Shown: piece by piece, positions 10,667-18,828 of the stretch
How the letters are laid out: the number at the start of each line of letters is the position of its first letter
Numbering within the stretch: position 1 is the first letter of the stretch
DNA from: Burkholderia thailandensis E264
Lineage (GTDB): Bacteria > Pseudomonadota > Gammaproteobacteria > Burkholderiales > Burkholderiaceae
Length of the DNA: 64,000 nt
Assembly (NCBI RefSeq): GCF_000012365.1
Contig: NC_007650.1
Span: 1,364,001-1,428,000, forward strand
Direction: 5' to 3'
Notes under the pieces: generated by a model
Told to the model about the DNA's origin: nothing
Databases searched by the model: none
What the model saw: only the letters and a program-made list of their open reading frames with translations
Translations under genes and position numbers: made by a program

Positions 10667-11701
10667 TCAATCCATTTCGATCTGAATCTTCACGTCGTGC
10701 GGCTGGCCGCTCGCCGCCGCCTCGAATGCGCGCAGGCCGTCCGAGAACGGGAACGTGCGCGAGATGAACGGCTTCACGTCGATCGCGCCGGATTCGATCA
10801 GCGCGAGCGCGCGCGGAAAGACGTTCGCGTAGCGGAACACCGATTCGATCCGCGCCTCCTTCGCCTGCAGCGCGACGACGTCGAGCGGCACCGGTTCGAG
10901 CGGCATGCCGACCAGCACGAGGCAGCCGTTCGGGCACAGCAGATCGACGATTCCCGCATAGGCCTTCGCGTTGCCGCTCGCCTCGAACACGACGTCCGCG
11001 CCCCAGCCGTCGGTCGCGTGCGCGACCGCGTCGGCGAGCGACTGCGTGCTCGCGTCGACCGTCGTCACCGCGCGGTTCGACGCGAACAGCGCGAGCTTCT
11101 CCTTGACGACGTCGGCCAGAATCACGCGCGCGGCGCCGCCCGCGAGCGCGGCGAGCGCCGTCATCGCGCCGATCGTGCCCGCGCCGACGACGACCGCGAT
11201 GTCGCCCGGCTTCATCGCCGCTTTCTTCGCGGCCTGCAGCCCGATCGCGAGCGGCTCGACAATCGCGCCCTCGGCGAACGACACGTTCTGCGGCAGCCGG
11301 TACGTGAACGCCGCCGGATGCACGACGTAGGGCGCGAGGCACCCGTGCACGGGCGGCGTCGCCCAGAAGCGCACCGACGGATCGAGGTTGTAGAGGCCGT
11401 GCAGTGTCGCCTTCGAATCGAAGCGCGGGACGCCGGGTTCCATGCAGACGCGGTCGCCCGCGCGCAGGTGCGTGACGTCGCGCCCGACCTCGACGACCGT
11501 GCCGGACGCCTCGTGGCCGAGCACCATCGGCGCGTCGACCCGGAACGGGCCGATCCCGCCGTGCGTGTAATAGTGGACGTCGCTGCCGCAGACGCCCACC
11601 GTGTGGATGCGGATCTTGACGTCGGCGGGGCCGACCTCGAGCGGCAGGTCGATGTCGCGCAGCGCGAGATCGCGCGCCTTTTCGAGTACGAGGGCTTTCA
11701 A
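10667..11701 (-). CDS. Zinc-type MDR polyol dehydrogenase (xylitol/L-iditol dehydrogenase-like)
   Basis: 344 residues of the medium-chain dehydrogenase family. Catalytic-zinc motifs are [10 protein letters not shown] and GHEASG; the NAD-binding Rossmann glycine motif is [10 protein letters not shown]. The overall sequence is closest in character to xylitol/sorbitol dehydrogenases, oxidising a polyol to a ketose. The usual four-cysteine structural-zinc loop is missing: the segment [18 protein letters not shown] has no cysteine. It lies between permease and ATPase genes of a polyol importer and upstream of xylB, so a substrate giving xylulose (xylitol or D-arabitol) is most likely. Confidence 0.88.
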   Translation of the reverse strand: MKALVLEKARDLALRDIDLPLEVGPADVKIRIHTVGVCGSDVHYYTHGGIGPFRVDAPMVLGHEASGTVVEVGRDVTHLRAGDRVCMEPGVPRFDSKATLHGLYNLDPSVRFWATPPVHGCLAPYVVHPAAFTYRLPQNVSFAEGAIVEPLAIGLQAAKKAAMKPGDIAVVVGAGTIGAMTALAALAGGAARVILADVVKEKLALFASNRAVTTVDASTQSLADAVAHATDGWGADVVFEASGNAKAYAGIVDLLCPNGCLVLVGMPLEPVPLDVVALQAKEARIESVFRYANVFPRALALIESGAIDVKPFISRTFPFSDGLRAFEAAASGQPHDVKIQIEMD

Positions 11702-11722
11702 CGGATTCTCCTTGGCGGCCGC

Positions 11723-12535
11723 CTATCGGCCTTTGAGCATCGAGTTCAGCAGCCGGCTCAGCATGCCGACGAAGACGAGCGGCGGCAGCGCGAGCAGCAC
11801 GGTGGACGCATTGATCACGCCCCACGGCACCTCCTGGCCGAGCGACGTGAACGCGGACGCGACGACGGGCAGCGTCGCCGCGCGCGACGACGTGAGCGCG
11901 AGCGCGATCATCAGCTCGTTCCAGACGAGCACGAAGCTGAACACGATGCCGCCGAGCAGCGTGCTCGCGCAGATCGGCAGCGCGACGCGCCAGAACACCG
12001 CGTACGGCCCGTAGCCGTCGAGCGCGGCCGCCTCCTCGATCTCGCGCGGCAGCCGGCGGAACACGGGGATCGACAGCCACGTGATCGTCGACAGCGTGAC
12101 GAGCAGGTACGTGACGATCATCGACAGCTTCGTGTCGTAGAGCCCGAGATCGACCCAGATCGCGATCAGCGGGATCGCCACCGCGACGGGCGGCAGAAAG
12201 CGCAGCGACAGCAGGAAGAACTGGATGTCGCGCTTGCCGCGCACCGGATAGCGGGCGATCGCGTACGCGGCGGGCACGCCGAGCACGGCGCCCAGCACGA
12301 CCGCCGCGCCGACGATCGCGAGGCTGTTGAAAAGGCCGATCAGCACCTCCGGGCTCGAGAGCACCTGCCGGTAGTTGTCGAGCGTCGGCGTGAAGATGAA
12401 GCGCGGCGTCGGCGTGACGATGTCGAGCAGGCGCTTGAGCGAATTGAGCAACGCCCACGCGAGCGGAAACACGGCGACGAACGCGATCGCGCCGCCGACG
12501 GCGACGGTGCCGCCGCGCGCGATCAGGCCTTTCAT
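11723..12535 (-). CDS. Sugar/polyol ABC transporter permease (MalG type)
   Basis: 270-residue inner-membrane protein with six hydrophobic segments. The EAA loop that docks on the ATPase is readable (EIEEAAALDGYGPYAVFWRV). The ATG at 12535 shares a base with the TGA of the preceding permease (TGATG). An in-frame reading extends upstream but is only that gene's shadow. It forms the channel with the MalF-type partner. Confidence 0.92.
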   Translation of the reverse strand: MKGLIARGGTVAVGGAIAFVAVFPLAWALLNSLKRLLDIVTPTPRFIFTPTLDNYRQVLSSPEVLIGLFNSLAIVGAAVVLGAVLGVPAAYAIARYPVRGKRDIQFFLLSLRFLPPVAVAIPLIAIWVDLGLYDTKLSMIVTYLLVTLSTITWLSIPVFRRLPREIEEAAALDGYGPYAVFWRVALPICASTLLGGIVFSFVLVWNELMIALALTSSRAATLPVVASAFTSLGQEVPWGVINASTVLLALPPLVFVGMLSRLLNSMLKGR

Positions 12536-13413
12536 CAGTCGTCCCATTTGTCGACCCGCTTCCAGATGAACGTGAACACGAGCGTCGTCGCGACCATCAT
12601 CAGCACCGCCATGCTCGACGCGTACGACACCTTGCCGGACAGCCCGATGCCTTGCGCGTACGCGTACATGTCGAGCGTCTCGGTCGAGATGCCGGGGCCG
12701 CCTTTCGTCATCACGTAGATGAGATCGAACGAGCGCAGCGATTCGACCATCTTGATGAACACGAGGCTCATGATCGGCGCCTTGAGCATCGGCAGCGCGA
12801 TGTACGCATAGACCTGCCACGTCGACGCGTAGTCGAGCCGCGCCGCTTCGAGCGGCTCGGGCGGCAGCGTCTCGAGCAGCTTCAGCACGACGACGGAGAA
12901 GAAGAGGCCCCATTGCCAGACGTCGACGAGCGCGACCGCGGCAAGCGCGAGATGCGGATCGGCGAGGAGCGCCGCGTTCGAGATGCCGAACGCGCCGAGC
13001 AGCCAGCTCAGGATGCCCGTGAGCGGCGCGTACATGAACTTCCAGATGAACGCGGCCGACACGCGCGGCAGCAGCACCGGCACGATCAGGATCAGCACCG
13101 CGGCGCGGCGCCAACGGCCGTGCACGCGCTCGAACAGGAACACGGCGAGCACGATGCCGACGGCCACCGCGCCCGCGACCGTGGCGATTTCCCATAGCGC
13201 CGACACTTCGACCGCGTTCAGGAAGCGCCGGTCCGACGCGAGCCGCGCGAAGTTGCGCAGGCCGACGTAGTCGCTGTCCGCGTAGCGCAGCACGCGGTTC
13301 TTCAGCGCGAGGTTGATCGCGGCGATCGTCGGCACGAGGCCGAGCACCGCCATCAGCGCGAGCGGCGGGCCGAGAAAGAGCCAGGGCAGGCTCGTCTTGC
13401 CATGATTGAACAT
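12535..13413 (-). CDS. Sugar/polyol ABC transporter permease (MalF type)
   Basis: 292 residues with about six transmembrane segments, starting with a hydrophobic helix (LPWLFLGPPLALMAVLGLV). The EAA-like loop is ...PLEAARLDYASTWQVYAYI. ATG 13413 has AGGAG seven bases upstream. It is the channel partner of the downstream MalG-type permease. A 182-base spacer separates it from the binding-protein gene, as is common where the binding protein is made in excess. Confidence 0.92.
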   Translation of the reverse strand: MFNHGKTSLPWLFLGPPLALMAVLGLVPTIAAINLALKNRVLRYADSDYVGLRNFARLASDRRFLNAVEVSALWEIATVAGAVAVGIVLAVFLFERVHGRWRRAAVLILIVPVLLPRVSAAFIWKFMYAPLTGILSWLLGAFGISNAALLADPHLALAAVALVDVWQWGLFFSVVVLKLLETLPPEPLEAARLDYASTWQVYAYIALPMLKAPIMSLVFIKMVESLRSFDLIYVMTKGGPGISTETLDMYAYAQGIGLSGKVSYASSMAVLMMVATTLVFTFIWKRVDKWDD

Positions 13414-13595
13414 CGAAGTCTCCTGCGAGGCGGGCGGCGGGCGGCGGGCGGCGGGGGGGCGAGGCAGCGGTGTGAGCCGGCGGCGGCGCGCGGGGCGGCG
13501 CGGGGCGGCGCGAACGGGGAGCGGCGTCGCCGCGCCGGCGCATCGCCGTGCCGTCGCCTCACGGCCGCGCCGTCGCACGCCTCGCGTCGCTTTCG

Positions 13596-14876
13596 TCACT
13601 TGCGCGCGCCGTGCGCCATCGCGTCCTTCGCGTATTGCACCGCGTCGTCGAGCGCGCCCCGCACGTCGGTTTGCGTGCCGGTGAAGATCTCCTCGAGCGC
13701 GATGCCGAGGTTCTCGCCGATGTCGGGCCACTGCGGCGTCGCCCAGATCGTCACCTTCGTCACCGGGTTCGTGTCGGCGAGGCCCGCGAGGATCTGCGGC
13801 TTCACGTGCTGCTTGAAGTAGTCGCTGCCGATCGTGCTCGCTCGGTTGTAGTCGCTGAACACGCCGTTGCGCAGCCGCGCCTGCTCCTGCTCCTTGCTCG
13901 TCGCCCACGCGATGAAGCGGCCCGCGGCCTGCCGCGTGCAGTCGTCCTTCGCGCCGACCGACGAGATCGCGAGCCCGTGCCCGTAAGCGGCGGACGGCAG
14001 CGGCGCGGGCGGCCGCACGTAGCCGACCTTGCCCGCGACGCTCGACTTCGACGGGTCCTCCATCCAGTCGGCGAACGGCGTCGATTCGATCATGAACGCG
14101 ACCTTGCCCGAGCGGAACGCTTCGAGCGCGTTGCTCCAGTCGTAGGTCGCCGCGCCGGGCGGCGCGTACTTGAAGAGATCGCGGTAGCGCTCGGTCGCCT
14201 GCACGGCGGCGGGCGAGTTGAAGGCCGGCCGGCCGCTCTTGTCGGTCCATGCGCCGCCCTGCGCGAGCATGAACGGCGCCCAGCGCCACACGTTCATGCC
14301 CGAGCCGCGCTGGCCGCGCGCGACCCAGCCGTACAGCTTCGGCGGCGCGTTCAGCTTCCTGATCGCGGCGACGAGCTCGTCGACCGTCTTCGGCACCGGG
14401 ATGTGCGCGGCGTCGAGGAGGTCGCGCCGGTAGAACAGGAAATCGCCGCCGCCGATGAGCGGCGCGAAGTACGCGACGCCCTTGTAGCTCGCGGCCGCGC
14501 GGCGGCCCGGCAGGAAGTCGTCGTAGTCGTATTCCTTCGGGTAGTACTTGAGGAGCGGTGTGATCCAGCCGGCCGACGCGAATTCGGCGACGTTCGCCTC
14601 GTCGACGTAATAGACCTGATACGAGCCCGCGCCCGTCGACGCGTCGAGACGCGATTTCGCGCGGCGGTCGTTCTCGCCGAAATAGCTGATCTCGATTCGG
14701 GTGCCGGTCGTCTTCTCGTAGTCGGGCAGCGATTTCTCCATCACCGAAAGGCCGAGGCTCTTCTGCGCGAGGACCTTGAGCGTCGGCACCTTGCAGACTT
14801 GCGTCGCGGCCGCGGCCGGCACGCACGCGCCGGCGAGCCCGGCGGCCAACAGGAATCGGAATCGCATCGTGTTCAC
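13596..14876 (-). CDS. Periplasmic sugar/polyol-binding protein of the ABC transporter
   Basis: 426 residues, an extracellular solute-binding protein family 1 member. A Sec signal peptide covers about the first 24 residues (FRFLLAAGLAGACVPAAAA), followed by the mature lobe with SYFGENDRR and the hinge region. I chose GTG 14876 over ATG 14867 because AAGGAG lies six bases before the GTG and too far from the ATG. It is the first gene of the polyol operon. The ligand is inferred to be a polyol from the dehydrogenase and xylulokinase that follow. Confidence 0.9.
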   Translation of the reverse strand: MNTMRFRFLLAAGLAGACVPAAAATQVCKVPTLKVLAQKSLGLSVMEKSLPDYEKTTGTRIEISYFGENDRRAKSRLDASTGAGSYQVYYVDEANVAEFASAGWITPLLKYYPKEYDYDDFLPGRRAAASYKGVAYFAPLIGGGDFLFYRRDLLDAAHIPVPKTVDELVAAIRKLNAPPKLYGWVARGQRGSGMNVWRWAPFMLAQGGAWTDKSGRPAFNSPAAVQATERYRDLFKYAPPGAATYDWSNALEAFRSGKVAFMIESTPFADWMEDPSKSSVAGKVGYVRPPAPLPSAAYGHGLAISSVGAKDDCTRQAAGRFIAWATSKEQEQARLRNGVFSDYNRASTIGSDYFKQHVKPQILAGLADTNPVTKVTIWATPQWPDIGENLGIALEEIFTGTQTDVRGALDDAVQYAKDAMAHGARK

Positions 14877-15581
14877 CAGTGTCTCCTTGATTCTGCTTGT
14901 GAGCCGTCGTGCGGGCGGCGCGGACGGCAGGAGCCACTGTAGTGATTCGCGGCGCGGGTTCACTACGTCAAAAGAAATCCGCCGCCGATACTTTTCGGTC
15001 ACGTTCGGCGTTGCGGCGCACAATTCGTGTCGGTTGGCGGGCGGCGCGCGCGTCGCGCCGGACGGTCAGCGCGCGCCGAGCGGCCGGCCGGCACGGGCTT
15101 GCGCGCGCGCCGACCGGGCCACGTTCGCCGGTCGTCGGCATGGGCGCCGGGGCGGGCAGGCTCGCCGCACGGGCCGTGGCCGCGCACATCACATGCGATG
15201 AACCGGTGCCGCGCAGGCCGGGGGCTTTCGGCTGCGCGTCCCAATTCAGGCGGCGGCCGAGGCGGGCGCGGGCGAAGACGATCGGCGAGCCGGCGGGACC
15301 CCGCCGCCTGGATCGCCGGCGCGATGCCGTCGGGCGCGGCGGCCGTGCAGTCGCGCGCATCGGCCGATGCGGCAGCGGGGACATCAAGCCAGCGCGCCGC
15401 CGGCAGTGCGGCGAACGTGCGCCGACGCCCGCCGAAGCGACGCTCGGCCGCCGCGTCCGCATGCCGCGCGCGGTTTCGCGTTCCGCCATCTGTCATATTT
15501 CGGCCGCCGCGCCGACTGTAGTCGTGCCGGGCCCGCTCGCGGGCGTCCGGCGCATCGGTTCGACTATGGAGGACGGAAGTC
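14877..15581. other. Intergenic, no gene seen apart from the operon leader
   Basis: About 700 bases between the divergent binding-protein and DM13 genes. The left ~90 bases hold the polyol operon leader. The rest is high-GC sequence with long Arg/Ala/Pro-rich open frames on both strands, which look like composition artefacts: no ribosome site and no protein motif. I see no RNA gene. Confidence 0.5.
14935..14966 (-). promoter_or_regulatory. Possible operator upstream of the polyol operon
   Basis: Inverted arms GTAGTGA (14939-14945) and TCACTAC (14960-14966) lie 60-90 bases before the binding-protein start. A smaller palindrome CACT-GT-AGTG (14935-14944) is nested in the first arm. The position suits the operon's AraC-type activator, but chance cannot be excluded. 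Confidence 0.35.
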
Positions 15582-16052
15582 ATGAAGAAAGCAGTGATTC
15601 GGATCGGCTCGCACGCGCTCGCGCTTGCATTGGGTTTCGCGCTCGGCGTGTACGCGTTGCCGATCCTGACCGCGGAGCAGGGCGCGACCCAGACCGAGCT
15701 GCGCCCGATCGCCGATCGGGCGCTCCACACCGGCCGCTTCGAGCGCGGCCTGACGGGCGGCGACCCGCTGCACTGGACGGACGGCAAGCTGTCGGTCACG
15801 CGCGCGGCGCTTGCGTTCGAAGGGCGCGTCGCGCCGGGGCCCGACTACAAGATCTACCTCGTGCCCGAGTTCGTCGCGTCGAAGCAGGCGTTTCTCGACG
15901 TGAAGTCGCGCGCGCGGCGGGTCGGCGAGCTGAAGACGTTCGGCGATTTCGTCGTGCCGCTCGCGGAGGACGTCGACGTCGACGCGTACACGACCGTCGT
16001 GATCTGGTGCGAGCGGTTCTCGCAGTTCATCGGGGCGGCGAGGTATCGATGA
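15582..16052 (+). CDS. DM13-domain protein, membrane-anchored or exported
   Basis: 156 residues. An N-terminal hydrophobic segment (residues ~8-28) serves as signal or anchor. The rest is a DM13 domain with the characteristic run GPDYKIYLVP, a central FGDFVVPL, and the closing TTVVIWCERFSQFIGAARY with its conserved cysteine. DM13 domains are thought to act in electron transfer or binding outside the membrane; the role here is unknown. ATG 15582 has GGAGG eight bases upstream. It stands alone, diverging from the polyol operon. Confidence 0.85.
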   Translation: MKKAVIRIGSHALALALGFALGVYALPILTAEQGATQTELRPIADRALHTGRFERGLTGGDPLHWTDGKLSVTRAALAFEGRVAPGPDYKIYLVPEFVASKQAFLDVKSRARRVGELKTFGDFVVPLAEDVDVDAYTTVVIWCERFSQFIGAARYR

Positions 16053-16280
16053 CGCGCGTAGGCCGTGCGCGGCCGGATCGGCGCGCGGCGATAACGCGGC
16101 GGAACGGCGATGGGTGAGGCGACATCGCGAAAGCGCCGCCTTGCTCCCGCCGACGGCTCTTGCGGGACCCGCGCGGCTGCCTGCCGCGCGCTTCGGCGCT
16201 TCTCCGGCCGCGGCGCCTAAGATCCTTCAGCCGTCGCCGTCGCCGTCGCGCGCAAGTCCGTTACGTTTCGGCGCCTCCCG

Positions 16281-17414
16281 CTATCGGCTCGCCGTCACCA
16301 CGCGAGCGCAGAGCGGAACGAGACACAGCAGGCCGGCAAGCATCCAGAACGCGCTGTCGAGCCCGGCGTTGCGGGCGACGAAGCCCATCCCGGCCGGGCC
16401 GACCAGATGGCCTCCGTAACCGGTGATCGTGATGACCGTGACGGCCAGCGCCGAGGGCATCGCCCGTTGCGCGCCCGCGCGTCGAAACAATACCGGCACG
16501 ATGTTCGACGCGCCCAGGCCGATGAGCAGGAAGCCCGTCATCGCGACTCCCGCGGCCGGCGCGGCCAGCAGAACCACGAACCCGGCGACCGCGAGAAGAC
16601 CGCCCCAGAACATCGTCGGCCGGTCGCCGATGCGCGTCGCGATCGCGTCTCCGCCGAAGCGGCCCGCGGTCATCGCGATCGAGAACAGCACGTAGCCCAA
16701 TCCTCCCCGGGCCGCGGCGACGAGCCCCTTGTTCGAGATCAGCAGCGCGCTCCAGTCGAGCAGCGCGCCCTCGGCGAGAAACGTGATCGCGGCGAGGAGC
16801 GCGAGCAGCGGCACGACGCCGCGAGGCATCACGAACCGCAGCCGCTCGGCCGCCGGCGCGGCGCGCAACAGCCTGGGGCTCGCGAACAGGATTGCGGCGA
16901 GCATCGGAATCGCGCACAGCAACGTGCTGGCGAGCGCGCCGATGCGCATCGACAGCAGGAACGTCATGAAGCTGGAGCCGGCGGCGCCGCCGACGCTGAA
17001 GAGCGCATGAAACCCGGACATCAGCGGCCGCGCGGCGGCGCGTTCGACTTCGATCGCATGCACGTTCATCGCGACGTCGAGCGAGCCGAGCGCGCCGCCG
17101 AACGTGAACAGCGCGAGGCCGAGCGCGGGCGCCGTGTTCGCGACGGACAGCAGCGGCAGAACCGCGGCCAGCGCGATGCCTCCCGCGACGATGATCGGCC
17201 GGCTGCCGTATCGCGCGCTGAGCGGCCCAGTGATCAGCATTGCGATCACCGAGCCGAGGCCGACGCACAGCAGCAGCACGCCGAGGACGCCGTCGTTCAC
17301 GCCGAGGCGGGCTTTCGCGAACGGCACGAGCGGCGCCCAGCACGCGACGCCGAAGCCGGCGACAAGAAAGGCGAGACGGGTGGCGAGCCGGGTAGCCGGC
17401 CGGTCGGAAGACAT
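16281..17414 (-). CDS. Major facilitator superfamily transporter (YbjJ-like)
   Basis: 377 residues with about 12 hydrophobic segments. The cytoplasmic loop 2-3 motif reads GPLSARYGSRP, and the protein resembles the YbjJ/fucose-permease branch of the MFS. ATG 17414 has GGAG nine bases upstream; ATG 17435 is an in-frame alternative without a clear site and would add seven residues. The gene follows the DeoR regulator by 8-29 bases and is almost certainly cotranscribed with it, so the cargo is probably a sugar or a related small molecule. Confidence 0.85.
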   Translation of the reverse strand: MSSDRPATRLATRLAFLVAGFGVACWAPLVPFAKARLGVNDGVLGVLLLCVGLGSVIAMLITGPLSARYGSRPIIVAGGIALAAVLPLLSVANTAPALGLALFTFGGALGSLDVAMNVHAIEVERAAARPLMSGFHALFSVGGAAGSSFMTFLLSMRIGALASTLLCAIPMLAAILFASPRLLRAAPAAERLRFVMPRGVVPLLALLAAITFLAEGALLDWSALLISNKGLVAAARGGLGYVLFSIAMTAGRFGGDAIATRIGDRPTMFWGGLLAVAGFVVLLAAPAAGVAMTGFLLIGLGASNIVPVLFRRAGAQRAMPSALAVTVITITGYGGHLVGPAGMGFVARNAGLDSAFWMLAGLLCLVPLCARVVTASR

Positions 17415-17443
17415 GTCGATGGACTCCGCAAGCATGACGGGCG

Positions 17444-18226
17444 TTAGGGTTGCGCGGGCGGCTCGGCCGTGAGGACGGATGCGCCGGCGTTCGACAGCGC
17501 CGCGCGGTCTTCGGGCGGCAGATCGTGCTCGACGACGATGCAGTCGATTTCGTTGAGCGTCGCGAACCGGTGTGGCGCGCGCGCGGCGAGCTTGTCGGTG
17601 GTCGCGAGCACGACGCAGCGCGCGCTCGCGGCGACCACGGCGCGCTTGAACGTCGCGTCGGCGAGGCCGAACGCGCTGAGCCCGCGCTGCGGCGACAGCG
17701 CGCACGCACCGATGAAGGCGAGATCGACGTTCATGCGGGCGACGCTCTGCACGGCGCTGGCGTCCACGCATCCGCCGGCCGTCGGGTCGACCGCGCCGCC
17801 GATCATGATCAGGTTCAGGTCGGCGCGGCGCAGCACCGCGGCGGCGATGTCGATCGAATTGGTCGCGACGGTGAGCTCGGCATCCTCGGGCAGGTACTGG
17901 ACGAGCGCGAGAGGCGTGCTGCCGCTGTCGAGAAGCAAGAGCTCGCCGGGCCCGATCAGCGACGCGGCCGTGCGCGCGAGCGCCGCCTTGCGCTCGCGCG
18001 CCGCGTCGATCCGGGCCGCCATCGGCGCGGACGCCGCCGTGACCGGCAGCGCGCCGCCATAGACGCGGCGGCAGCGGCCTTCGGCGGCGAGCGCGCGCAG
18101 ATCGCGGCGGATCGCGTCTTCCGAGACGTGGAATTCCGCGGCGAGCGCGGCGGCCTGCACCGGCTGCCCAAGGGCGAGCCGGCCCGCAATCGCGTCGCGT
18201 CGTGCAAGGGGAATGACGTCAGTCAT
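17444..18226 (-). CDS. DeoR-family transcriptional regulator
   Basis: 260 residues. The N-terminal DeoR helix-turn-helix is readable (FHVSEDAIRRDLRALAAEG followed by RRVYGGA). The C-terminal ~180 residues are the DeoRC sugar-phosphate-isomerase-like sensor, with GELLLLDSGST and TNSIDIA. ATG 18226 is chosen because the family pattern starts there; an upstream start would run through the operator. It precedes the MFS gene in one operon, and three copies of AACGTGCA lie directly upstream, so autoregulation of regulator plus transporter is likely. Confidence 0.9.
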   Translation of the reverse strand: MTDVIPLARRDAIAGRLALGQPVQAAALAAEFHVSEDAIRRDLRALAAEGRCRRVYGGALPVTAASAPMAARIDAARERKAALARTAASLIGPGELLLLDSGSTPLALVQYLPEDAELTVATNSIDIAAAVLRRADLNLIMIGGAVDPTAGGCVDASAVQSVARMNVDLAFIGACALSPQRGLSAFGLADATFKRAVVAASARCVVLATTDKLAARAPHRFATLNEIDCIVVEHDLPPEDRAALSNAGASVLTAEPPAQP

Positions 18227-18237
18227 GTGCGCAGTAT

Positions 18238-18277
18238 AACGTGCATAAACAAGAATTAAAACGTGCAAGAACGTGCA
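18238..18277 (-). promoter_or_regulatory. Iterated operator upstream of the DeoR-type regulator
   Basis: AACGTGCA occurs three times in the same direction, at 18238-18245, 18260-18267 and 18270-18277. Start-to-start spacings are 22 and 10 bases, about two turns and one turn of helix. The group begins 12 bases above the deoR-type ATG, so bound protein would block its promoter. Direct repeats of a short core are typical DeoR-family operators. Confidence 0.7.
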
Positions 18278-18828
18278 ATCCGGGCAAGCCGTTGTGTCGC
18301 GCATCGAAGTCGGCCGACGCGGCGTCGTGCGCCCGGAGGCTTCGCATCGAACGAAAATCGGAGGGGGCAGCGGAACGCGGATGGGCCGTCGCTCCGGGTT
18401 CTTGCCCGCACGACGATGGATCGAGGCCGTCGAAGCGTCGCGCGCGACGCGGCTTTCGGGCCGCCGCGAGGCCGCCGGACCAAGCGATGGCCGAGATATT
18501 CATCGGCCGGGTGTGCTTTTTTCAGGCCGCCGTGCTCGTCGCAATGCCGCCATTCGGGAAGTCAGTCAGGCGGAGAACGATGCGCGCCGCAGCATGCGGC
18601 GATCCGGGCGGCCGGCGCAATCCCGCCGTGTCGATTCCGGTCTCGCGACCGAAGTGCCGGTTGACGAGCTGCCGGGCAATGTTCCGAACCAGGCGACGGG
18701 TATCGCATTCAGTCGGGGCGAGCCGGCATCACGAGCAAGGAGAGTCCGCGATACGCGCCGATCGCAAGGGCGCGCGAGCGCGGCGCCATGCCTTTGGCGC
18801 GACGGCTGGCCGCGCGCGAGCCGGCGGT
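18278..18828. other. Intergenic, no gene seen
   Basis: About 550 bases between the operator and the end of the DedA/PAP2-like gene. Several open frames cross it on both strands, but none has a start signal or recognisable protein. The left part is presumably promoter for the DeoR-type gene. Confidence 0.5.

Noticed and set aside
15027..15521. 164-codon Arg/Ala-rich plus frame between polyol operon and DM13 gene
   Set aside because: Composition artefact of GC-rich sequence, with overlapping equally long frames on the other strand.
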